Positions 54,001 through 64,000 of a stretch of DNA of 64,000 nt are shown one piece after another (position 1 is the stretch's first letter; each line of letters begins with the position of its first letter). The position numbers and the translations under genes are program-made. The notes below the pieces were generated by a model that searched no databases, had not been told where the DNA came from, and worked only from the letters and a program-made list of their open reading frames with translations. The stretch spans positions 20,506,279-20,570,278 of the forward strand of contig NC_044929.1 in NCBI RefSeq assembly GCF_003576645.1, given 5' to 3'. The stretch is from Ipomoea triloba. Its lineage: Eukaryota > Streptophyta > Magnoliopsida > Solanales > Convolvulaceae.

Positions 54001-57000
54001 AGTGGGGGTAGAATGCATTTGATATAGCAACATGCTAATAATATGAAAGTGTCCATAGTAATATAGGATCCTATGTTATCTAGATATTTCATGCATTGGA
54101 TAATTATCAGTGAATTATGTTAAAATTTTACTTGCAACTGTAAAACACACATATTATTTACAGCCAGTGCACACTTTGTAGTTTCGTGTCAACTTTTTGT
54201 TCCCAAGTGAAGATAGTAAATTCAAAGAGAAGAAATGATGGTTTAGAGTGGAAAATAACACATGGTTTTGAGACTTGTATGTTTTGTACCGCGAATATTC
54301 ATAAGTATCTTCTAGTTCTGAACCACTGAATGAAAGGGAGACAAGATCTTTGGACTACAGGATATACTTTGATGCTAAATATGCTTGGAGAAGTTTAGAT
54401 TTGTTTCTAGCTTCTTATTCTTGCTTATTCATCTGGATAGCATTAGGAAAGTGAGTGAATACCACTGGTAGTCTGTTTTATGTCTATCTTTTCACTCTTG
54501 CAGCTTTAGCAGTTTACCATGAATCTTTCCTAGAGTTTTCTTGTTATATTCACTTGAAAGCATCTTTCATCTTTGTACTGCTAGTCTAACTTTTATACAT
54601 TAATGTAACCAATTACTTCATGCACCACTTGGCCACACCAGCAATTTAGTGATAATTAGTCAACTCCTAATTGTGGCTTACTTGATTACTTTGAACAACA
54701 TAATATTTTTATTTGGAGGCTAATGCCATTGCTGTGGTTAGGTCATTCTTCTGAGTTGCAAGCTGAAGTGAAAGAAGAATTTTCTGTCAAATTAGAATCA
54801 CTTGAAATAGATACTGAAGTAAACAAGCCAGAAGTTGCTGGTGAAGTTACAGTGACTGAAAAATCAGTTTTGGATGAGATTTTGGCTGCTGCATCTGGAG
54901 TTTCAGCTTTAAGATTGGATGGAGAAAGAGATGGTAGTGGACATGAACAAACAGAGGTATAGTGTGGACTTGACAAAAAAAATTCCTATATTGAAATTGC
55001 TGCATACATTTGAACTTTTCTTTGTGCTCATTTTTAGAAAAATTATAATTGCAGGCATGGGCTGTTACCGGAGACAACAAGGAGGTTGTGGAACGATTTA
55101 ATGATCTTATTCCTGATATGGCACTAACCTTCCCATTCCAACTTGATCCCTTTCAAAAGGAGGTAATATTTGATTATTTATGTTGTTTGCATGTAATGTT
55201 GAAGTGCTTAATTTGAACCTTGGAATTATTACTTCATGATAGTTTTTAGAAGAATCAAATCAACCAGTAATCTTATATCACTTGGCCAGTTGGATTTTGG
55301 GAGTGAGACTGCTTTCGACCAGTTGCTCACTATGATGATCATCTCTATTCTACATTTACAATAATTGGTTCATATTTATTTTGTTTCTTTGATCTGTTGG
55401 CTAGGACATTTGATGCATGTACTTTTTCTTTTCTTGGCAGCATCATCATTGAGGTGCTTAAATAACTAGGTTTCTCTTTGTTGCTTGTTGATTGCAGGCC
55501 ATCTACTATCTTGAAAGGGGAGAGTCTGTTTTTGTTGCTGCTCATACATCAGCAGGAAAGACAGTAGTAGCAGAATATGCATTTGCTTTGGCATCCAAAG
55601 TATGACTTTATTATTTATGTTTATGATCAACTTGTGGCTAGTGATGCTTTATTGTTTATAAGTGAAAGGGTGCTTTGTCTCTTGTGTTAAGTTAGATGTC
55701 TGCAATATGCTTCGTTTTCATTCTCCTGCATCAAAGCTTCTCTTGTAGTTTGGTCTTATCCTCGACTTCTTGTCAATATGTGGATAGGCATCACATTGAA
55801 GATCATGACTGTGTATGTTGCAGCACTGCACCAGAGCTGTTTACACTGCTCCAATAAAAACTATCAGCAATCAGAAGTACAGGGACTTCTGCGGGAAATT
55901 TGACGTTGGCCTTCTTACTGGAGATGTCAGCTTGCGGCCTGAGGCCTCATGTCTCATCATGACTACTGAGATATTGAGGTCTATGCTCTATAGAGGTGCT
56001 GATATCATTCGTGATATAGAATGGGTACAAATCTTTGACTTAATTCATCATTTGCTATATCCTTTACTTAATGTAGTTTCCTAAGAAACAACTGCTTTCT
56101 GTATGGAGGATAGGTTATATTTGATGAAGTGCATTATGTCAATGATGTTGAAAGAGGTGTTGTTTGGGAAGAAGTTATTATCATGCTACCAAGGCACATC
56201 AATTTTGTACTTCTGTCTGCAACAGTAAGCCTAAATTCCCTTCAAATTAGAGGATTGATTATTATGCAGTTATGTACTCATCATTGCAAGGGGGAGACTT
56301 GCAGTGTTGGATGCAATTGTACAAAATACTTCGCTTGTTAAAATAAAGATTTATTAACCTTTAGTAACTCCTAGTTCATATCATCTCTCTCCCATTTGTT
56401 GTCTTTCATGTAAACTGATCCCTATCAATGATTTGTCTTACTGTTCTAGGTACCAAACACAATTGAATTTGCTGACTGGATTGGCAGGACAAAACAAAAG
56501 AAAATTCGTGTGACAGGGTTAGTGGCATTTTAACACATATATTATACAATCATTTCTTGCCAAATATTGATGCAGTCCACTTTGATATTCATTTTTGAGA
56601 ACTAATTTCATATTTTATTGTACAATTACAGTAGCACTTCCATTTCAACAAAATTGATAAACTGTTCCTATTAACTTTTAAGTCTCAATAACTTGATAGA
56701 CAATTCATCCTATTTAAGACTTCTGTATGAAACTAACAAAAATCCTAACGGAATTATCATTGCTGTCCATTCTCAAAGTTGAAAAGTGAAGTGGCACAGT
56801 AGTCAAGTGCCCAAAAAAATAAAATTAGTTCTATTTTTAATATTTGTGATTCTGGCTAGTTGTGTTGATTTTGTTTGCGATATACCTGCCCTTTGTTATC
56901 AGGACAACCAAAAGGCCAGTCCCTTTGGAACATTGCCTCTTCTACTCTGGAGAGCTGTACAAGGTGTGTGAGAATGAACAATTTGTGCCTCAGGGATTTA

Positions 57001-59191
57001 AAGCAGCCAAAGATGTATTTAAGAAGAAAAACACAAGTTCTGCCATTGGTGGCACTGGAGCTTTCCATGGATCGTCTTCAGCTGCTAATGATAGATCTCG
57101 GGGTCAGAGACGTGATAACTTTTCTCATGGAAAACACCCCAAAGGACCCCAAACTTCAGGGAATGTTGGTAGTAGCTGGGGAAACAAGAATAGTGTTGGC
57201 CAGAATGTTATGGGGCTAAGGAGGTCAGAAGCATCCTTGTGGTTGTCACTCATTAATAAACTGTCAAAGAAATCTCTCTTACCGGTAAGTGCTAATTTAA
57301 TTTTTGACAACTATGCTTCCATGTAAGCTTGTATCTTCAAAGTTGACACATAAGTATGTTATACTCCCTCGACTCCATTTACTTTTTTTTTTCTTGGTCA
57401 ATTTTACTAAACTCCGACTCAAGTTTTTATGTTCTTTAAGTTTAAATTTTGAGACTAAAAATTAGAATTTTGTCTCAAGAATCATAACTTACAATTTAAG
57501 GAAATATGCTTTAAAATGTTGAATCAAAATTATGTTGTGTTGGCCCTCAGAAGAAATTGAAGAACCTTTTTCGGACAGATGGAGTAGTCTCTAGTTCTTA
57601 ACATTCTGAATTTCTGGATATTTTCAAATCTGGTAAATTAATACTTAAATTGACTTATACACTTCTAACGCTTCGTATGAATGAAATTTTTACTGCAGGT
57701 GGTTATTTTTTGCTTTTCAAAGACAAGATGTGATAAGTCTGCCGATAACCTCCCTGGGACTGATCTCACAACTAGCTCCGAGAAAAGTGAGATTCGCATC
57801 TTCTGTGACAAAGCTTTTTCACGGCTTAAGGGATCTGATAGAAACTTACCACAGGTGCTGTAGTTACAGACCACTCCTTTTATTTAGGATCACCTTCATG
57901 GTGGCTTTTCTCAAGGAACTTTACATTTGGATTTGGGCATAAGACATTGACATGTGATTTGCAGATTGTCAGAATTCAAAGTCTTTTGCGGAGGGGAATT
58001 GGAGTGCATCATGCAGGGCTACTACCGATTGTAAAGGAAGTTGTTGAAATGCTTTTTTGCCGTGGTGTAGTGAAGGTAAGGTCTTAAACCACTGACCAAG
58101 ACAGTTCTGTTTATTACAACTTGTCAGACTGGAGAAATATGTAGTGGCAAACTTCAAGAATTATAGGAAGTGGTCCTAAATTACACTAGGGTCAATTAGT
58201 CATATATCTGTTGTGTGAATGGCTTGGTTCTCAGAATTACAGTGACTGGGCTGATAGTTGTTCCTATTTCCATGATAGCAGGATTTCACTTTGACATTCA
58301 TATTTTGGTTAGCAGTGATGTTGAATTGCCTTTTTGGAAATAGAAAAACCATCATCAAATATAGAAGAATGAATGATGAGAAGGATTCCTTAAGCACATC
58401 AGAAATAAAAAGACGATGAAAATGAAAACTTTAGTACTTGATTGTTGAGCATTGTTGCGAACACCTTTTATCAATTATAATATATAGGATAAGTAAAATA
58501 ATCTCAAGTAATTATGAATATATCTTTAATACTCCTGATATGGCAACAAACGCCTCATTTGTATTTCTGATCTTTCCTTAGGTTCTTTTTTCAACAGAGA
58601 CATTTGCAATGGGAGTTAATGCCCCGGCTAGGACAGTAAGTGCTTTTTCTATTTTTCCTTAAAACTAATATTTTTTGTCATTGTATGTTGTTTTGCCCTC
58701 ACAGTCCACTGAACTCCCCTTTCTCTTTGCTTGGAAGAGCAGTACTTGTCTTTACCATCATCAATTTTTATTTTATTTTATTTTATTTTATTTTATTTTA
58801 TTGTTCAATGCAATTGAAGCATTATTAGTAAGCTACCATCTCCTCTTGATATCTCCTACTTATCTGGTCATCGGCCTCTGTTTTATGGCAGGTTGCGTTT
58901 GATCACTTAAGGAAGTTTGATGGCAAGGAATTCAGACAATTACTTCCTGGAGAGTATACTCAGATGGCTGGCCGTGCTGGAAGGAGAGGACTGGATAAAA
59001 TCGGTACAGTAATTGTGTTGTGTCGTGATGAAATCGCTGAAGAGAGGGATTTGAAGAATGTTATGGTTGGTAGTGCAACTAAGCTTGAATCTCAGTTTAG
59101 ATTGACCTACATCATGATCCTCCATCTGCTTCGTGTTGAAGAGCTTAAGGTACATAATTTTGACAATCAAGGATAAAAGATAGGCTGTCCT

Positions 59192-59238
<47 letters not shown>

Positions 59239-62200
59239 AACGGTTTCAAAATATGGCACAAAAAAGATTCTGTTTATTTTTTTTGTTTTCAATATCCAAC
59301 ACTATCCACAAATCACCACCCCTCCTTGAACCCACCATACCCCCCTTCCTCTCTGTTCCCACACCTCTTCCAACCTACCTCTTTTGGCCAATGTCACATC
59401 TACCTCACATTGATTCATTAACCTCCTTGACCTACTCTACCAATACTTCCCAATCCTCACATAGCATATCCCCCTTTCTTAACCCAAAAGCTGCATCGGC
59501 ATCACTTTGAGCTCATCCGTACTTCACCTTCTCCGTGTACCCTACCCACCCCACTCGTCTCCTCTGACCCCTACATACACTCCACTTTGGTCCTTGCCCA
59601 TCTTCAGCTAACAACCCCCACTTCCCCTCCCCCTATCCCACCTTCCCCATCTCCCTCAACATTGTCCACCCACCATAACTCACCTTCCATCCAATTCCAT
59701 ATTTGATAGCCCATACGCCATTTTACAAATGAAATTTGATGCTGAACATGATTATGTTTCTTGTTTCTCTTTGAATGAAACAAAAACATGCTTTTGCTTT
59801 TAGACACAAAACATAGGCAAAATAAAAGTACTACCAAAAGGCCAGTGTTTCTCGTGTGCATTATTACTTATCCTTGAGAATAATTTTACTTGGCTAATGC
59901 TGTTGAAAACCATTGTAGGTGGAGGACATGTTAAAAAGAAGTTTTGCTGAATTTCATGCTCAGAAGAAATTGCCAGAGAGGCAACAACTTTTGATGCGAA
60001 AACGTGCTCAGCCTAAGAAATCTGTTGAGTAAGAATACCTCATTTTCATTTAACTTGTAACTATGTGCTGTGCAAATTTGTGAACATACAAAACATACTA
60101 GCACATATGTATGTGATCATATACTTATTTTCATATGCTACCCTTAAAAGGAATGTGCATTACTTTCCAATTTGGTATGTGAATAATCCAACATTGTGTG
60201 TGTGTATAGGTGCATAAAGGGTGAACCAGCAATTGAGGAATACTTTGAGATGTACTCAGAGGCTGAAATGTATAGTAAACAGATATCAGAGTCAGTCATG
60301 CAGTCCCCGGTTGCTCAACAGTATCTTATTGCTGGAAGAGTGGTGGTTGTAAGATCACAACAGGTAAAATTTTACCAGCATTTGCCTGCTACTCAATTTT
60401 TAACTTGATGTAAGTTTGTCGGAAATGATGAATTTACCTTGTTTTTTATTCTCTAAATTTTGTGTCTTTCCAAACAACTTATTTTCTAATTATTTTGAAT
60501 TTTCTAGAGCCAAAGTTAAGTGATTTGTAAACAGACGATGATGCCTTTACCTTGTTCTTTATTCTCTAAACCCTAGGTGCAACAATGGATCGAAAATAAT
60601 TTGAGTAACATTAAAAGGGTTTAACTAATGGCTTTGCTTTTCCTCTCAATTGGCAGGGACAAGACCACTTACTAGGTGTTGTGGTGAAAACACCTGCTTC
60701 TAACAACAAGCAATACATAGTTTTAGTACTGACTCCTGATTTACCCTCAACGTTGCAAAGTCAATCGGGTACGGGTAAACCGAATGATAAAAAAGCTCCT
60801 GACTTCCAGATATTGATACCTAAATCAAAGCGTGGGTTAGATGATGAGTATTGTCCATCAGTCACGTCTCGCAAAGGATCAGGCATTATCAACATTAAGT
60901 TACCTCACCATGGTAATGCTGCTGGAGTAAATTATGAGGTTAGAGGTGTTGAGAATAAGGAGTTCCTCTGCATATGCAACGTCAAAATAAAAATTGATCA
61001 AGTCCGGCTTCTTGAAGATGTTAGCGCTGGAGCATACTCATATACTGTCCAACAGCTGCTGGGTCTAAAATCTGAAGGAAATAAGTACCCTCCCGCCCTA
61101 GATCCAGTTAAAGGTATGCTAGATCTATTCCCATTATAAATACAGCCAGTAAAATGTGTTTACAGTGCTTTTCAGACATTCTCTGTAACATGGGAGTGTT
61201 GGTGTGGCAAAACTCATGGTACACCGAGGAAACATGAGCTAGCAGTCTAGACATTCATTATTTACCTTTTCCGTTCTTGCTTAGGTTTTTACTAAATTAG
61301 TGAAGGTATAAAATTTGGATCATTTGATTCTATGGCATGAAAACCTTCCAGTTTATCTTCTTATACCTATCATCATGCGCTTATTTTACTCCATACAATT
61401 TATCTCTTTCATTAGCTTAACTATATTTCTATGTCTGAAACTTGAATACCAGAGCTGAAGTTGAAAGACGTGGATCTCGTTGAAGCTTATTACAAATGGA
61501 GTAATCTTTTGCAAAAGATGGCACAAAATAAGTGCCATGGATGTGTTAAGTTGGATGAGAACATTAAATTAGCTGGAGAAATGAAGAGGCACAAGGAGGA
61601 ATTGGAAAGATTGGAGTTTCAAATGTCAGACGAGGCACTTCAGCAGATGCCTGACTTTCTGGGCCGGGTATGGACTATGGAATTTCTTTTCAATGTTCAC
61701 TGAAAAAAATAGTCAAAGTTCTTATAATACAATGGAATAAAAAAAATACTTTCTAACAATTCAGATGCTCCTTTACAGATAGATGTATTGAAGGAAATTG
61801 GCTGTATAGATGCTGATCTTGTAGTTCAAATAAAAGGTCGTGTCGCTTGTGAGATGAACTCCGGGGAGGAGCTGATATGCACTGAATGCCTGTTCGAGAA
61901 TCAAATGGATGATTTGGAACCAGAGGAAGCAGTAGCAATCATGTCGGCCTTTGTGTTTCAGCAGAAAGAGAGTAAAGCACCCTCCCTCACGCCAAAGCTC
62001 GCTCAGGCTAGAAAGAGGTTAGTGGCTTTTTAAAATGTTTAAATTCTGCAGGATTTTCACTACGTTTTCATTCATTAATTGCTTGTTATGTCGCATCATG
62101 TATGTTGACCAAGATAATTGTCGTTAGTTTCTCTAGTACACTTTTGAGCCCCTCACCCAAAACCTGTTGTTTGACTTCTGGTTTGCTATTACATTGTACC

Positions 62201-63104
62201 GATAAGTTGGCTGATAAACCTTTCAAGATCCCATGGTAGAACATTTTTCGATATCCTTTTATAATGTCGCTTTTTAGTGCTTATTTAAACTCTCAAGAAA
62301 TTTGTGCTCTCTCGACCTTTCAAATTGTGGCCTTGTGGGGCCTACTATTTTGTTTTGTTTTATTTTATTTTATTCATGAGCTTATATTCATTGATATTTA
62401 TATTTTGTCCTTTAATTTCCCGAATCAAATTCCTTTACTGTGCTCTGCCTGTTTTAGTTGAGAATGAACAACTGAATGAATTGTTATAGGTTTTTCTTCA
62501 AATATTCCCCCACCCGCTCTCCTCCTTCAACATACATACAAATCCCTACAAGTGAATGAACTTTTATTTGCATCCCTGTGATTGCGTTCAGGATTTTCCT
62601 ACATTCATGTTAACTTAAACTGCCGTAAATTTCTATGGCATGTAGGTTGTACGACACTGCAATAAGACTAGGGGAGCTCCAAGCGCAGTTTAAACTACAG
62701 ATTGAGCCCAGGGAGTATGCTGAAGAAAATCTTAAGTTTGGCCTCGTTGAAGTGGTATACGAATGGGCAAAGGTCTCTCTATCTCTCTCTCTCTCTCTCC
62801 CGGGCTTTCTCTGCCTCGTGCACACTCTTGCAGTGCACACATGAACCGAGCCTCTTCGATTTCTGTTAACGTTTGGTTTTCCGTGTGGCAGGGTACTCCA
62901 TTTGCAGATATATGCGAGCTCACAGACGTCCCAGAAGGCGTGATAGTGAGGACCATCGTCAGACTGGACGAGACATGCCGAGAGTTCAAAAACGCTGCTG
63001 CAATCATGGGCAACTCCGCGCTGTACAAGAAAATGGAAACAGCTTCCAACGTTATAAAACGCGATATTGTCTTCGCGGCCAGCTTGTACATTACCGGCAT
63101 TTAA
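51048..63104 (+). CDS. SKI2: SKI2-type DExH-box RNA helicase (exosome cofactor)
   Basis: Twenty-three exons encode 1,356 residues (Arabidopsis SKI2 is about 1,350): 51048-51179, 52571-52825, 53073-53333, 53458-53523, 53750-53825, 54742-54956, 55055-55162, 55498-55599, 55824-56024, 56114-56224, 56450-56517, 56903-57284, 57699-57854, 57965-58075, 58582-58635, 58892-59149, 59919-60028, 60210-60363, 60657-61113, 61453-61667, 61779-62017, 62646-62772, 62892-63104. Motifs: I AHTSAGKT (386-393), II DEVH (476-479), III SAT, and [12 protein letters not shown] (790-799). The N-terminal DFDWF-like and FRPGGLD segments, the arch insertion (about 830-1,090) and the C-terminal DSHCT domain are typical of SKI2. 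With SKI3 and SKI8 it feeds cytoplasmic mRNA to the exosome and limits siRNA formation. All introns are GT-AG. An in-frame ATG at 50,976 could add 24 residues. Confidence 0.96.
57364..57584. mobile_element. Stowaway-like MITE in SKI2 intron 12
   Basis: The left end CTCCCTCGACTCCATTTAC and the right end (reverse complement CTCCATCTGTCCGAAAAAG) are flanked by TA on each side. It sits in the intron between exons 12 and 13. Confidence 0.65.
59195..59235. repeat. TA microsatellite in SKI2 intron 16
   Basis: About 20 uninterrupted TA units. The intron continues with an unusually C-rich stretch (59,310-59,700, CCCACC and CCTCC phrases) that encodes nothing recognisable. Confidence 0.9.
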
Positions 63105-63916
63105 TAACGTAACTAGGAGGCCATGGCTGGCATGCACTTCCTCCAAAATCTTGTTGTACACTAGTCACAGGCATGTTTAAGGAGTCAGGACAATATACAG
63201 GTTGAGAACTTGTACTTTGCCCAATCTCTCCATACCTTTGACCTTGCTTGTAACATAGTTTTGCAGCGGGTTTGATATCATTAGCTTAAACTAGATAGGA
63301 GATCACGAAATTTCTTTCAAATGTACATTATTGTAACATTAGATTTTGTTTATTGGAGTTGAATGATTCCACTTTGTTCTGCAAAATGAAATATAACTAG
63401 CTAGGCGAAGGACTAGTACGGCCAAAAAGAAGAGGGAGAGGAGCGTAGAAATTCCTAACATAGAATTAAATTGTGTAAAATTATCAAAGTCCCTAACATA
63501 GAATTAAATTGTGTAAAATTATCAAAGTCGATGATTCACTTAAGACTAAATTGAATAAAAGTATTATAGTTTCAGTTCATTGATAAATTAAACATATGTT
63601 CTTTTATTTAAGTAGAAAGGGTTCAGTTATATTTATCGTTTCATTAAAAAAGATACGAAGAATAATTTAAATATAAGTTATAGACTTATAGGAACATGAA
63701 TAAATAGATGGTGAAATACTACCCATACAATATTTAGAAATCACAGGGATTATTCTAAATGTAATTATTGTCAGCAATGTAAATGTGACAAAAGAATTGA
63801 AGAAAAGAAAATGGTAGTGGTTTGTGATTAATAATTATATCACTTGTCACCTTATGTAACTAATTTCCTGCAATCGAGTTAATCATTTCACCCATTGAGT
63901 TTTAACTTCTTCTTTA

Positions 63917-64000
<84 letters not shown>
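63105..64000. other. SKI2 3' flank with 38-bp duplication and terminal TA repeat
   Basis: The SKI2 3' UTR is followed by AT-rich DNA. A 38-bp unit (CCTAACATAGAATTAAATTG...) is tandemly duplicated at 63,454-63,491 and 63,492-63,529. From about 63,917 to the window end there is a TA microsatellite of at least 80 bases that runs off the edge. No gene is seen. Confidence 0.6.

Overview
This is a gene-rich piece of a plant nuclear chromosome, almost certainly from a eudicot. The genes are split by short AT-rich GT-AG introns. They encode plant-specific proteins (a UGT with a PSPG box, GH17 glucanases with an X8/CBM43 domain, cytosolic alpha-glucan phosphorylase, a PHT4 transporter), and the intergenic DNA is full of small eudicot-type transposons. 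The style of sequence fits an asterid, possibly Convolvulaceae, but I cannot prove the genus from sequence alone.

Layout. Positions 1-25,000 carry minus-strand genes only: the 5' part of a mitochondrial ribosomal protein mS34 gene (about 1.4-1.7 kb), beta-tubulin (4.6-6.3 kb), a family-1 UDP-glycosyltransferase (9.5-11.1 kb), two tandem GH17 glucan endo-1,3-beta-glucosidase-like genes (13.0-15.6 and 18.7-20.3 kb) and elongin C (22.1-23.3 kb). PP1 phosphatase follows on the plus strand (26.3-28.2 kb), then actin on the minus strand (30.2-32.0 kb). Three large plus-strand genes finish the window: plastid anion transporter PHT4;2 (35.1-38.3 kb, 8 exons), cytosolic starch phosphorylase PHS2 (40.8-46.7 kb, 15 exons) and the exosome-cofactor RNA helicase SKI2 (51.0-63.1 kb, 23 exons). 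All exon chains except mS34 close in frame to lengths expected for their families (tubulin 445, UGT 461, GH17 503 and 504, elongin C 98, PP1 310, actin 377, PHT4;2 531, PHS2 847, SKI2 1356 residues).

Between genes, many non-autonomous transposons can be delimited by their terminal inverted repeats and target-site duplications: Mutator-like foldback elements with 9-10 bp duplications, PIF/Harbinger-type elements (TTA), Stowaway-like elements (TA), hAT-like elements (8 bp), a 5'-truncated LINE, and tRNA-derived SINEs. Several insertions are nested or split earlier repeats, so their order can be read.

The genes are mostly unrelated housekeeping genes and do not form an operon-like system. I found no convincing new multi-gene system. 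The points most worth following up are: the tandem GH17 pair, in which one copy has Gln where the catalytic acid/base Glu is expected, plus an extra GC-AG intron holding a SINE, and a MITE between its TATA-like site and ATG; a second GC-AG intron in actin; and a group of minisatellite-bearing Mutator-like elements. An N-gap flanked by a 147-base G run at 11.25-11.79 kb is an assembly artefact.
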